From Takashimella koratensis (Eukaryota; Basidiomycota; Tremellomycetes; Trichosporonales; Tetragoniomycetaceae), in assembly GCA_003116875.1 (NCBI GenBank), contig BCKT01000009.1, forward strand, positions 744,001-808,000: 64,000 bases of DNA, given 5' to 3'. Positions 21,244 to 33,944 of this stretch are shown here, piece by piece. Each line of letters begins with the position of its first letter. Within the stretch, counting starts at the first letter, position 1. The notes beneath the pieces are model-generated. The model was not told where the DNA came from and made no database searches. It was given only the letters and a program-made list of their open reading frames with translations. The position numbers were made by a program, and so were the translations under genes.

Positions 21244-23367
21244 ATGAGCGTCCCATTACCCTCTCCGTCTCCACTGACTTCGGCTAAACCCATCCCCCGG
21301 TCTCGTCCAGCACCCATCTCTACCGCCGAGCCAGGTAGCCAAGGTGCATCGCCGTCGTCATCATCGTTCCGCCGACCTGGGTACAACACCGTCGCTCGCT
21401 CCGCTGGGTTCTCCATGACTGACGACAACTGGAGGGCGACTCGCGAGCCCAAGACGGCAAGCGCGGTAGAGAGCGAGGCGAACGGTGGGAATGGGACCAA
21501 TGGGAGTGGGAGTGGACAGGGTAAAGGTCCGGAGAGGACGGTGGGCGGGTTTGAAAAAAAGGAGCTCAGGAGCCCGCCAAGCCTGTCTGGGATCGCTGGA
21601 GCTCGAGACAAGGCTGCGCAGCCGACAGCCGATTCGAAAAGTGAGTTCCGCTGAGCTTTTGTATAGATAGCTGGCAAGCACGATATTGATCATCACCCAG
21701 CCGCCGCATTAAGCCATGTGCCATGTCGCTTCTTCAAAGCAGGCGCTTGTACTGCAGGATCTAGCTGCCCCTTCTCCCATGATAGTAAGCTCACGTCTGC
21801 ATCCGCTACGACAACCGGTCTGACAGCTACAGTGGGCGGCAAAAAGGAGATCTGCCAATGGTTCCTCAAAGGCGACTGCAAATTTGGTCATAAATGTGAG
21901 TCATCCACGTCATCCAGAGAGGTCCTTTCGCAGCTGACCTCGTGCCCAGGCGCTCTGGCTCACGTTCGTCCCGGCGAGCCTATGTCGATGGACCGCAAGA
22001 ACAAGAAAGAGCAACAACGGGAGGCTAGAGAGCGCGCCGAGGGTAAACCAGGCTCACTCGATGAATCGTCGGCGGTCGCACCACCTCCCCTCGTTGCGCC
22101 CATCTCGCCAGCAACGACGCCGACGGCTATCACCCATCCGGTCCCTATTAGATCTTCAGGAAGTGTCCTCAGCTCGTCCCTCCAACAGGGATCTCTGCAT
22201 TCCCCGGGGCGCGGAGCCTCTTCACCTTTGAGAGAACCTTATGGCCCTCCTGCTGCCGCTGTGGGCTCGCCATCCGCCGGGTTCAACCGCCCGTCAGCTG
22301 GTTTCGCCTCTTCGCCTAGCCGCCCATCCCCACTATCAGGGTCATTCGGAACGCGCGGGACGATCTCAGGCCCCATGTCGTTGAAAGCTGGGGCAACAGT
22401 TGCACACAGCCCGTTGCGGCCTCCACCATCCGCCGACGCCGTCTTCTCGAGCTCTTTCTCTCATGCGCCACCCATCGCGAGGGATGCGATGCCGCTCTCT
22501 GCCTCTTTTGCCGACGGTAACGCTCGAGCGCGATCCATCTGGGCGGCGCGATCACCTGCACTCGCCGACCAGCTATCCCCAGGTCGCGCGATTCACAAAC
22601 ACCGCATGATCGATGATGATGTATTCGACGACGATCTCGACGACCACGGGGAAGACTTATTGCCGTCGAGCTTGAGTGATCTCCTGACGCCGACAGAGCG
22701 AGCAAGGCGGATGTCCCGACGCGACAGTAACGAATCGTTTGGACGCTCTCCCACTTCTCGTCAGCCGTTTGCGCAATATTGGCTGGGCACAGAACGGCTC
22801 GCCCAGTCAGCGGGTGCGGCTCTCCCACCGGGTTACTTGCAAGGCCTGTGGAACGACAATGGCGCGGATGCTCGACGCGATACCTCGACTCCCGAGTCGA
22901 ACGGTGCGGGGCCTCGGTCGGCCGTCGAAGCAAGTGCGGAACTCACATTCACCGCTGGTCCACCACAACCCCCCCGGCGCCAGTCCCTCCTCACCCAGCG
23001 CGCACCGACGTCGCCCTTTGTGCCTATACGCGATTCGGCTGTCCCGGCGTCACCACCGACCAACGTCGACCCTTCGTACCTGTACCGCGGAGTCGACCCG
23101 TCCTCTCCCAACGCACGGGCACTGCAAGAGCATGCCCCTGGTCAATCACTCCCTGGTGGTTTGGCCGCCGCGCTGTCTCGAATCCACATGCAGCCGCAAG
23201 CGCACCTCCCGAGCGTCCTGCGCGAGTCGACTTCTGGTTCCGGCACGGCTGGGGTGCCAGTCAAAGGTCGCGAGATGGAGCTCGCAAGCCCACCTGGGAA
23301 CGCACATGTCTTGCCCGGTAGGCGAGATGAGCACGAAGACGAAGGCGTGTTCCAGATGGACGGGTGA
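21244..23367 (+). CDS. Tandem CCCH zinc-finger protein (Lee1/makorin-like)
   Basis: Three exons (21244-21640, 21701-21895, 21950-23367) give 669 residues. Two C-x7-C-x5-C-x3-H fingers lie at about residues 138-200: CRFFKAGACTAGSSCPFSH and CQWFLKGDCKFGHKCALAH. The second is only complete when the 54-nt intron 21896-21949 is removed. After the fingers comes HVRPGEPMS, as in fungal Lee1-type proteins, then a long Ser/Pro-rich disordered tail with an acidic patch (DDDVFDDDLDDHGEDLLP). No RING follows, so not a ubiquitin ligase. RNA binding and a role in mRNA fate are inferred. A further in-frame 42-nt intron-like stretch (about 21784-21825) between the fingers may also be spliced. Confidence 0.8.
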
Positions 23368-23977
23368 GAGGTGGAGAGTGCCCAAGCGGTCATGAGATTG
23401 GAAGGACAGTAGCAGAACCAACCCATCAAAAGAAAAGAACTTGAAACGTTCAGAGATACCCATAGGCGTGTGCATATCAAGCTATCGAAAGTAGCAGTAC
23501 CATCTAAAAGTTGAAATCGAGGCGTGGTTGGGGGGAACGTGGAGGAAGCGAGAGTGACGATGATCAACGATTGTATAAATCTTTCGGCTTGTCATATTCA
23601 ATGTCGTAGACATATCTAGCACTATTTCTCCCGCGACCCAGAAGTCGGTGTACGAGTAATGTAGTTGACCTCAACTCTACCGCATCTCCTTTGCAGGTTG
23701 TCTGCTTGTGCTTGCTGTGGACAGTTTGGTCAAGGGGGCTCGCCTGCCGCCGGCCGGAATCAAAGCCTCGGAACCAATCAGACGATCAATCGGGTCGTGT
23801 GACCCTTTTGCTCACCGGAAATTTCGGGCTACTATGGCGAATCTGGGTGGGTCTAAGCGAGGGACAAAGATAGCCAAGCCAAGCTATTGGGCGCGGGTCC
23901 AAGCAAGTTTGCAAAAAAAAGTGTACTCTATCTCCTGTCATTCACTCTTTACCTCACTTATCATCTCCCAAGGCAAT
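23368..23977. promoter_or_regulatory. Intergenic, CCCH 3' end and permease promoter
   Basis: About 610 bases with no recognisable gene; small plus-strand frames at 23691-23873 are not protein-like. Confidence 0.4.
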
Positions 23978-26452
23978 ATGGAAGACGTAGACGCGTCCAA
24001 GGTCGGCCCGATCGGCCAGGTTCCCGAACTTCGTGACGAGGCGGGCTCGTACAGCGTTGACGGGGTAGACGATGACGCCCTCCTTGCTCGTTTGGGGTAG
24101 GTCGCGTCATGTGGTCGTGTGACACGGGCATACACAAGTCTGGTGGTCCTCGGATTCGTCCATCTCTGCGTGGGCGGCTCTGAGGAGGACATGAGGGTTT
24201 CAAGATTAGTCCAGCTGATGCAGCGCAGGTACAAGTCCGAGTTCATCCGAGAGTTTGGAAATCTCGAGACGTTTAGTTTCGCCATGAGGTGAGTCGAGCG
24301 AGGATGCGGTTGGGTATAGATCAAATATGATGCGACACTCTCGCTGACGCCAGGCAGTATCATGGGGTGAGTCACCGTTCGCGCAAGGATCGCAAGCAGG
24401 CTGAGAATGGAGTGAACCATGCCTAACATGATTCAGTATGACCGCTTCCATTGCGACGACGTTCACGACCCCGCTGTCATTAGGCGGTTTCGCCTCGGTC
24501 ATGTGAGTGAACCACGGTCATGCTGAGCATCCATGAATATAGAAATTGGACGCTCGGTTGACGATATCTCCCTCTTTAGCTGGTGCTGGCTCGCGGGCAG
24601 TATCATGAACTTGAGTCTTGGCGCGTCGATCGCCGAGATCGTCTCTGCCTTCCCCACCGCAGGCGGTCTCTACACCGTGAGTTGCATCTTCCTCATCTCC
24701 TTGTCTAGCCGATTTCTGACCACTTGCATTTGCAGGCTACCGCGAACCTCGTCCCCCGCCGCTGGAGGCCGCTGTAAGCCTCTCCCTCTCTACATTCCTC
24801 TTCTATGTTACTGACCCTCCTAGCACCGGTTGGATCGTCGGCTACCTCAACATCCTTGGCCAAGTTGCGGGCGTCGCGTCCACCGAGTGGGGTCTATCAG
24901 GCATGATCCTCGCCGCCGTCGTCATCTGCCGACCCGATTACGTTATCGAGGATTACCACCAGTTCCTCCTCTACGTCGGGTTACTCGTGCTTCACGGTAT
25001 CCTCAACTCGATTCCTACTGCGGGTCTCGCGAGGATGACACGATACTTTGTCTTTATCAACATTGGGGTGAGAAACGATCCCTGTGCAGTCGGGTGTGGT
25101 GTCGGTGCTGACGATATGGGCAGTCGGCGTTGATCATCATCATCACGCTGCTTGCGACGACGCCAAGGGCAGAGATGTTGTCCGGCGCTACTATCTTCAC
25201 TGATGTGACCAACAACTCGGGATGGCCTAGCAACGGTCTTGCCGTGGCTCTTGGTCTCCTCTCTGTCCAGTGGACTATGACAGGTATGCCTAGGCTGTCT
25301 CAGCGCGCTCAACATATCCTGCTGTCAATGCTGATGTGCCATTCGCTTTGTAGACTACGACGCCGCGGCTCATATCTCGGAGGAAGTGCACCGTGCTGCG
25401 ATCGCTGCCCCTGTTGCCATCTTTGTCGCAGTTATCAACACCGGTGTAAGTTGCCCATCTCCGCTTAGGACTCCCTCCGTCCCCTCCCGTACCACATCTT
25501 GCTCACGCCTCACCCTCCCAGTTGATCGGTTGGATCCTCAACATTGTTCTTTGTGTCTGCGCTGGCGACATCACCCTTCTTCCTGGTCCCACTGGCAACG
25601 CCTTCCTTCAAATCATGTACAATCGAATGGGGACCGCCGGTTCCATGGTCCTGTGGTCATTCGTCTGCCTCGTTGCCGCATTCACCGTCCAGACCGCACT
25701 TCAAGCCAACTCGCGCACAGTCTTTGCCTTCTCGCGAGATGGAGCGTTCCCGGACCGAGGCCTATTTGGGCGACTCAACAAGAGGACAAAGACTCCGATT
25801 ATCGCCGTTTGGGTCGTCGTAGCGCTGAGTATCTTGATGGGCGTTTTGTCATTTGCGAGTCTGATCGCGGTCAACGCCATCTTCTCCATGGTGAGCTGTC
25901 CTGGACGATAACAATCAAAATGGTTATCACTGACCATTACCAGTGCGCCGTTGCTCTCGACTTGTCATACTTGATCCCAATCATCTGTCGCCGCGTCTTT
26001 GAGGTGAGTTCTTCTTCCCTCTTCCCTCCCTTGTCCACGCAGCTGCTGACCTCGTCGCAGAACCACGAAGAAGTCAACTTCACTCCAGGTCCCTTCTACA
26101 TGCGCGGATGGGGCAAGTACGTTAACCTCGTCATGGTACTCTGGACCGCGTTCGAAGTTACCATCTTGTGTTTCCCCGAGACCTACCCGGTTACCGCGGA
26201 CACCTTCAACTATTCGGTGAGTAGAGACTCTTACCCAATCCACTTTCTGCATACCCTTCCACACTCCCAATTGTCACTGTGTACAGCATGCGCCGATGGA
26301 AGAGTAGAGCTGACATCACTTAGTGGGTCATCACATTCGGTGTCCTCCTCCTCTCGCTGGTGTGGTACGTCGCCGCTGGGCGGAGGTACTACAAAGGTCC
26401 TCGCTCCAACCTCGGGACCGACATGGCCTCTGCTACCGAGCACACCGACTAA
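23978..26452 (+). CDS. APC-superfamily amino acid/GABA or choline permease
   Basis: Many exons with short introns. The first encodes a hydrophilic N-terminus, followed by GYKSEFIREFGNLETFSFAM and SIMGMTASIATTFTTPLSLGG, the signature start of fungal Uga4/Hnm1-type transporters. Later segments include GSIMNLSLGASIAEIVSAFP, GWIVGYLNILGQVAGVAS, TALQANSRTVFAFSRDGAFP and TPIIAVWVVVALSILMG, all typical of this family. About 12 membrane helices are expected, and the protein ends shortly after WVITFGVLLLSLVWYVAAGR. It should sit in the plasma membrane and import an amino acid, GABA or choline; the substrate cannot be told from sequence. At least ten introns are implied, so individual exon edges are approximate. 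Convergent with the Pms1 gene. Confidence 0.85.
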
Positions 26453-26830
26453 TCTTCCCCTCTTCTCCACCTCCCCTCCGAGCTTTGTCAACTCCTTCCT
26501 CCCTTCGACATCCCTCGACGACTTGGCATCTCAACATGTCCTGCCAAAGCCGACTCAACACGGCGCTCCTCACTCACGGTCTCCACCATATCCACATCCT
26601 GTTTGCTTGGCTGTACACATCTTTTTTTCAGGTTTGTTGTTGGATCTTATCTGCGGTTCCTGTTCATCACAGGCGCAAACATGTAGCGACTTGTTCCTCC
26701 AGGTTGTTTATCCTCGTCTTGCTGTAGAAAACGTAAATGCATAGATGAATGATTTGCACAAGATGACAAGATGGGCAAAGAAACAGTATACATATGGGTG
26801 TGTCCGCACAGTTCGTCTCGTCGACCTCTA
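26453..26830. other. Convergent 3' region
   Basis: About 380 bases between the stops of the permease (+) and Pms1 (-). No gene seen; UTRs and terminators expected. Confidence 0.4.
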
Positions 26831-29800
26831 TCAAGCAGCCGGCGTCCAGGTTCTCCAGTCGATTCGCCGAGTGCGCGCTTTGCCACTCCGGTCCATCTGG
26901 TGCAAATGCCTCATCGTTGGTCGACCATGTGGACAATTCTGTACCTCGTCAGGGGCTCTTCCTTGACGGTTCTTGAAGCCAATTTCAACTCACCCAAGGC
27001 TGGTCAATTGTTCCCATATTTCGTAACAACTAACAACTTGATCAGCCTCCGCCCAACCCATAGACTACCTCCAGACACATCGCGGTCAGCAGCCAAACTC
27101 ACTTGGATCATTTGAGCCTTTGTTAGGCTTTTCCCAATCATCACGCTTTTTCGACAAGCGCGGGAAGCGAACATTGATCTGGCTTTCGTACATCGAACCA
27201 TCTGACCCGCGGGTCGTGCGCTGTCCGACAAGAGATGTAGGAGTTGTTCGAGATCTACGCCCAGCGTCAATATTTGTCTTTCTATTCGCATACTCGCTTT
27301 GCAATAGAGGTTTACTCAAAGACTGGGCGATAGCTATAGACCCGCTCAGAGTACACGATAGCTACTCACCTTTGAAATCAAACGTCGTGTCTTTGCTAAC
27401 TGGCATAGCGGCTAGACTTATCCGTTCCCCTCTCCCTGGCGGAGCCATATCGTCAACGACCACGTCGAACCCATTGGCACGTAGCACGTCCAGATTTTCC
27501 ATGGCCACGATCTCGTCCCCGACGGTCAGCTGCATGGGGCGTGGTCTGTAGACGAGAGAAACACTGTCAGCATATATATCCCTTAAGCTCGGGTGCTGAA
27601 GAACGAGATTGAGGTGCAGAGGGGAAATGTGGGATGAACTCGATTCGACTCGACTCACTTGATCAATGATTGGGCACGGATCACCGTCGTCCTTTGCAGC
27701 GTCTCAAAGTTGAACTTTTCGTCACTGGCATGTTGGTCGACGATAAACAAATCGTCCGTCCCCACCCCCATTTCCTTCCCCTTCACCCCTGCCTCCTCGT
27801 CCGTTCGGAGCCTTGCGATGATGAACCCTTTATTAAACTGTCCCACCACCTCCATCCTCTCGAAATCGTCTTTCCTAATCACCCTGCTCAACGCCGCTTC
27901 GGCAGCTGCAAAATCTTTGTTCCCTACCCCAGCCGCATCGGTTCTTTGTCCATCTGCCATGGCGCTAAACGCATCCCGAGTGAGACGTGACGGATCAACA
28001 TCAGAGGCACGGTTTATCTGTTGTCGCCGCGCGTAACGTTGACGTAGACGCGCCATGTCGAAGCGTAGTACCGCTTCGCCCTGAACAGCACTCGAGATGA
28101 TCTCGTCTCTAAATGCCGAACTAGGCAGCCTGCTCTTGCTTGATAGGTTTGTCGATGTGGATACCGGAAGCGTCGAGGTAGGTACAGCTGCATCAGAGAA
28201 AAGGCCGAACGGAGTGGATTCCTCGTCTGAGTCCGCCAGTGTCAGGTCGGCTTCGTCAGCAAACAAGGGCTCGGCAGCGGACCGGACCCGTTCTCGAGGA
28301 TGGCTCGGGGGACTGTCGGATATGGTGTCGCCATTGATATCTGAGTCGGCTGCGTCGACTTTGCCGTCATTGTTGCCCATATCGTCGTCATCCTCATCGC
28401 CGTCCACGTCCATGTCTTGATCAAAATTGTCCTCAGCATCACCCAAGGGTGACAAGACTTCCCCGCCCAGGACGTCATGATCCAGATCATCCACTCCACC
28501 CAGATCTCCGACACCGAGCTCCATTTCATTCTCCCGGCCCCCTTCTTCCTCCAACTCCTCTTCTTCTACCTCCCCTTCTCCCTCTTCTTCCTCCTCTTCC
28601 TCTTCCGCCTCCTCGTCTTTGTCCACCTCTGTCACCGGTCCGCTCTGGCTCGCATACCCGGCCAACGCCTTTCTTAACGTCTTTCTCGCTTGTTTCCCAC
28701 TCGTCCCGGCCTTCAGTACCGACGTCGATCTGGATAATGATCCCGATCCCGATGCTCGTACTAGTCCAGCCCGACTTGAGCCTCGTATCAACTCTATAAC
28801 GGGTCGACCGTTCCCAACTCGACGATGAGGAGACCAGGAGGCTTGTGTCGTATCGATTGTTTGTGAGGTTTTGCGAGGGGTTCTCCTTAATGGTTGGGAA
28901 GGACCAGCTTCAGGCTCTGAGTCGAGTTCGTCTGCTTCTCCTTCGCCTTCTTCCACTTCGTCTTCTCTGTTCTCAAGAGTCCCTTCCTCGTCACCTTGTT
29001 CTTCCCGTTCCTCCTCCTCAACCTCCACCTCAACCTCTCCATCACCTTCCTCGCCCCTCTCTATCTCGTCACCAACTTTAACGCCAACATCGCCACCCTG
29101 TGTCCCCTCTACCGGCGTCACATACTCAATCTCCACCGGATGCTGGGAGAACGACGTCAAATCTGATTGGACCAACTTGACGGTCCTCGATGCCCCGCTG
29201 ACAGCATACGATGAGCGAGTCGGCTGGAAAAAGGTTTCGAGGGCGATTCGTAAAGCCTCGACGAGGTTGGCTTCACTATGTACGAAGATGGTACGTTTAT
29301 CGGGACTGACGTTGATATCGACGCTCTCTGGTACGTTGTCAGCTTGTGCACAACCACATCTCCAAGTCAAAGGAAAGGTCTATCGCTCTCGATGGGAAGA
29401 GAGTGGGGATAGTAGCTCGGACCCACCTTTGGGAATCTGGAAATCGAGAATCGCAAGAGGGACTTGATTCGTATTAAAGCTCTTGTACACCTCATTGACC
29501 GTTTTCGCGACTTTGGGCAAATTGCAAGGCCGACTATTGATGTAGAAAAACTGCCTATCCGCACTTGATCGACCTTGCCCCCAAGCTGCGGACGATACGA
29601 GCCCGGCTACACGGACTGTCTGTGATCTGTAGTCATCAAATCATTAGTTTTATCAACTTTGTCGAGAACACATTGATAACATATCACGATTGAAGTGGAG
29701 TTGGATAAGACGTACAGGTCTGTCAAGCCTTCACGTCGAGCCATGGCGCGATCAACTTCGACGTCGATTTCCAGAGCCATGTCGACGACACCTTCAAGAG

Positions 29801-30985
29801 CTTTCGCACCCCACACAGCGGCGACTGAAGACCTGAGCCCTCCTTTCCCGTCCGTGGCCAGCACCGTATTCCGCTTCCTGTTCACTAGATCAGTCTCATC
29901 CCCAGTTAATCTTCCAACTGATCTCAGCCTGATCACAGTATCGTACCTACCCGTTCTTAGCTTGGGCCTCGACTTTCAGCCTCACTCCGCCCCGAGCATC
30001 GCCCGACCCGTCAGACGCGGAAGGGACAAGTGCGTACCCGGTCAGCGTTGTGAGGGCCTTGGCGAATTCCCGCTTGGCGTTGCGTTCGAATTCTTTCCTC
30101 CGAACAGGGAGGGGTGTGAATAGGCCGCTGAGATTGATGGTTGTTCCTCTCTAATTAATCGGGACAAGTCAGCATATCTCGAAACAGAATCTCAAGGACG
30201 GTCGCTGGAATTACGAGAATCACAACGTGAGGTGAGGGAGACTGGGACAGTAGAAACATGCCCCAACACGCACCTGCCTAGCAACGCGGGTGGAAGAATC
30301 AACCACCCGGCCATCACGGCCAAGCTTGATCACAGCACCCATCGGGGCCGTCCCTTTCGTCGCAGTAGTCACCGTCACGCTCTCGCACAGTGCACACAGG
30401 GCCGACAACGCTTCGCCACGGAAGCCAAAGGTCGAGATCTGAGCGAGAGCCGAGAGAGACGGGAGTTTGGAGGTGTGATGTTTGAGACCTGTCTGGTTGT
30501 CAGCAAAATGAAATGAGTTGATCAATAGTTCGGAGAGGTCAGGAGGCTAAGGAACAGAAGGGCAGGTGTAGGCTAACCGATAGAGGGCCAGTCGACGGCA
30601 TCAATGCCTGAGCCATTATCGATGACCTCGACCGACTCGAGCCCATGATCTTTTATCCGCACATCTACATCACGAGATACCGTCAGCCTCTGGACACTGC
30701 TTCCTACCGCCATCACAGCTCCTGGGCCTATGATGACTTACCGACGATAGTCGCCCCTGCGTCCAGGCTGTTCTCGACGAGCTCCTTGATAGCGCCTTGG
30801 AGGTCAAGAACAACTTGGCCCGAGTGGATCCTATGTACCGAGTCGGTATCGATCGCTGCGAGTGGAACGTTAGCTCGAGTGCAGATATTTCACGAGACCC
30901 GGTCCAACATCGCCCAGCTGAGGTAAACGAGTTGGTTGATGAGCGGGAAAGGGGCTTGAGACTGACCTTTGATCGCGCCTGACAT
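26831..30985 (-). CDS. PMS1: DNA mismatch repair protein Pms1 (PMS2 type, MutL-alpha)
   Basis: Starts MSGAIK at 30985, followed after a first intron by [18 protein letters not shown]. The GHKL ATPase motifs are present: [20 protein letters not shown] and [23 protein letters not shown] closes the N-domain. The C-domain has the endonuclease motif [16 protein letters not shown], then [13 protein letters not shown], and ends with MGTIDQPW and [12 protein letters not shown], the metal-site motifs of PMS2/Pms1 proteins. Together these show a nicking-competent MutL subunit, expected to pair with Mlh1 in the nucleus. The linker between domains is long and very acidic (Glu/Asp runs around 28,330-29,040). 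Many introns, so internal exon edges are approximate. Confidence 0.93.
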
Positions 30986-31323
30986 GACTGTTGAGCTAGA
31001 CGAGATGCCCGCGGCTCTCCTCACCTCGCTCGCGTTGTATTTTCCTTTGCTCAGGCTGTTCAGCTAGCTCGCCCGGCAGTGCAATGTGATTGTCGTGAGA
31101 GCAACCGAAATCAGTCGTGTCAACCGAGGTCGCGTCCTTTTCAAGATTACCGAGACCACTGCCTATTCTCAGTTCCTCTTTGTCTAAACGCCGTCCTTTC
31201 TCGGTACCGACCCATCGAGATCCGATCGGTGAGTGTTTAATTGGCCACCCAACACTCCTCGACTCCGACTGTCTATCATCTTCGCTTCTCTCTCCCATTC
31301 TGGTCTGCCTCTGTGTATACACC
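30986..31323. promoter_or_regulatory. Divergent promoter, Pms1 and RBR ligase
   Basis: About 340 bases separating two divergent start codons. No clear TATA box or repeat. Confidence 0.4.
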
Positions 31324-33408
31324 ATGGTCGACGATGATACCCTCGCCCAGTGCGTGGGGCTGCAAGATGACGAATTGACCGTGCTCGAGGTAAGCTTCTG
31401 TCTTTTTACCTCACTTAGCTTTCCACTTGATAACATTCACGAAGACGTTGCTGACCAACGCGACAGTCGATCTATCCCGACCATGTCCGGGTTCACGAGA
31501 ACCCACTCAACAAGCCTGGTCGTCTTTTGACTCTCACAATTCCTATTTCCCTGCCCTCACCTGGTCCTATCTTTCTCACCACGTCTCAACCCGCTCACTC
31601 CCATTTCCCATCTTCCTCCTCTCACTCCCACATTTCCTCCTCATCCACTTCCACATCTATCGCAGGAACAGTGGATGTAACCCATCTCCCACCTATCTCT
31701 CTTCGAGTCCACCTCCCTCCCTCTTACCCACTCTTGTCCCCGCCCCGTCCGATATTCATCCACGCGAGACCGCCAAACCCTTCTCGCAATGGACCTTTGA
31801 CCGTCAATCCGGGAGATCAGTTGTCGGACGGGGAATGGTTGAGCCGCGGGGTAATTCGCAAACTCCGCGATCGGATGGGCGAGATTTGGGTTGAGGATAA
31901 AGAGATGATTGGAGAGGGTACGGGAGTGCTGTGGAAGTGGTGGGAATGGATTAGCTCGGGCGAGTTTCTCAATATACACGAAGGTGTGGTTTCGTGAGTG
32001 TCAGCTAGGAAGCACCTCAGATTTCTGTAGCTGACTCGACTCAGACTGGAGGTTCCGCCAACCACCACCGCATCTGCCTTTCACACAATGTTGAAGAGCT
32101 ATAACGCTGCTCAACTCCACTCGTCGTTCGAGAACACGGCGTTCTCATGTTCGATCTGCCTCGAGAACCGAAAGGGCAAATCATGTGTCGAGATGCCCTG
32201 CGGCTGTGTCTTGTAAGTTGTTCTCTCTAACTCAGTACAGCTTCACTCATTGTGGTGAACACATCTTTGCTGACACTGGCCGCAGCTGTAACCCATGCCT
32301 CAACTCGTGCTGGTCGTTGGCTATCACCGAGGGCGCGTTAGAGAGCGTCTCGTGTCCTAGTGTATCATGTACGAAGAAGCGTGCCACTCGGGACCCATCA
32401 AAACCTGTGGCTCCAGGCGGCGAGGAGACAGATGCGGTCGATGCCGGGCTGGTGGAGAGTGTGGTAGGGAAGGAATTGACAGAGCGATGGAAGGTGTTGA
32501 AAGAACGGCGTAGAGCTGAGATCGGTGAGTCAGCTCAACGCTGTGTTCTCTTGGATAGCTGACAGTGTTCAGACCCAACATACACAACGTGTCCACGGCC
32601 TACCTGCCAAGCTGCCGTGCCTCCTCCTGCCCCTCCTACCGCGGACGACCTCGCCGCACTCGCGACTCTCTCCAAGCGCTCGAAAACCATCCGTCTCTCT
32701 GACCTATCCACTGCCCCTCTGTCCTCTTCCACCCTTCCTACCCCATCCGACCCTTCCCCAGCCGCTACCCCATCGACAGCGGCTGCCGCCGAAGACCGAT
32801 GGGAGCGATACCGTCTCTGCCCCGTCTGCCACTATTCTTTCTGCCTCTACTGCAGCGCGACATGGCACGGTCCCCACACCCGCTGCGCGTTCCCACAGAT
32901 GTCCAGCCTCGTGCAGGAGTATCTGTCGTACCCCGAAGGAAGCGAGGGCAGGAAACGGATGGAAACGCAGAGAGGAAAGGCCAATATGGAGAGGATGGTG
33001 GGCAAATGGCAGGAGGATGAAAGTAATCGAAAGTGGTTGCAAGAGAGGACGAGACCGTGTGCTGGTTGTGGCGTTCGCGTAGAGAAGAGGTGGGTCAAGT
33101 TTTTTATCGATACATGTGTCTTGTGTGCTGATGCTGGGGTCTTTTACCCATCTCGCAGTCACGGTTGTAACCACATGACATGTGGTCGATGTTCTGCTCA
33201 CTTTTGTTATCGTTGCGGCGACTCGATCTCACCTTCGGATCCATACGCTCACTTTCGACGTCCGGGTACATCGTGCTTTGAGAAATTGTTCGATCAGGAG
33301 GAGATTGATCGGTTTGAGCGCGAGGTGGCGACGGGTGTTGGAGGGGGTGGGGGGCTGGTCGGTGATGAGGATGATTGGAGAGAAGTTAGGGGTGTTTGGG
33401 AGTGGTAA
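31324..33408 (+). CDS. RBR E3 ubiquitin ligase with N-terminal RWD domain (RNF14/Itt1-like)
   Basis: Six exons (31324-31389, 31467-31993, 32045-32212, 32286-32524, 32573-33089, 33159-33408) give 588 residues. The N-terminal RWD-like region includes SIYPDHV and ISLRVHLPPSYPLLSPP. RING1 begins SCSICLENRKGKSCVEMPC, split by an intron before CNPCLNSC. The IBR has YRLCPVCHYSFCLYCSATWH. RING2 reads CAGCGVRVEKSHGCNHMTC, where the last Cys is the position of the catalytic thioester, followed by CSAHFCYRCG. RNF14-type ligases act on stalled ribosomes or translation factors in other eukaryotes; here that is inference. A Ser/Thr/Pro insert interrupts the IBR region. Confidence 0.88.
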
Positions 33409-33944
33409 ACGCTATTGCCCGGATGCGGGTCTAAAAGGAAACCAAAGGATTCATTGTAGCATTGGGTTGTGTCTTCATAGCATGTATCCTCATTCGCTTT
33501 CTTCGCGTCGCTGCATTCCTCTACGGAGGATCGTGGACAACGCGGAAGGCGGTAAGATCTTGTCAATCATTATCTCAGGTAGTGAAATTCAGCTAACAGC
33601 GATGTCACCGCTGTGCTGGTGGAAAACGACAAGGACATCATATGCATGTTACTAGGAGAACACACATGGTCCGGAGAGGTGTGGTTGGTACAGGCTCAAG
33701 AAGGCGTAGCGTGAGGGTAGTCATTATGAATTACTTTTGGGGGATGCAAGACAGGGCGGGGTTGTGATTAATACTAGATAGAAGAGATTGTGCAATGCGC
33801 AAGGTCTAGACGAACAGTGGAATGCAAGGAAGGTGCAGAAATGCAAGATGTGGAAATGCAAGGCAAACATCGAACAATGATTCCCCCCTCACAGTGCACA
33901 GCGGCGGTAGATTCCTAGTCCTAAACAATCTCATACTTCACTTT
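33409..33944. other. Convergent 3' region
   Basis: About 535 bases between the RBR ligase and porphobilinogen deaminase stops. Several short frames but nothing protein-like. A small direct repeat of GAAATGCAAG/GGAATGCAAGG type is seen around 33818-33863. Confidence 0.35.
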
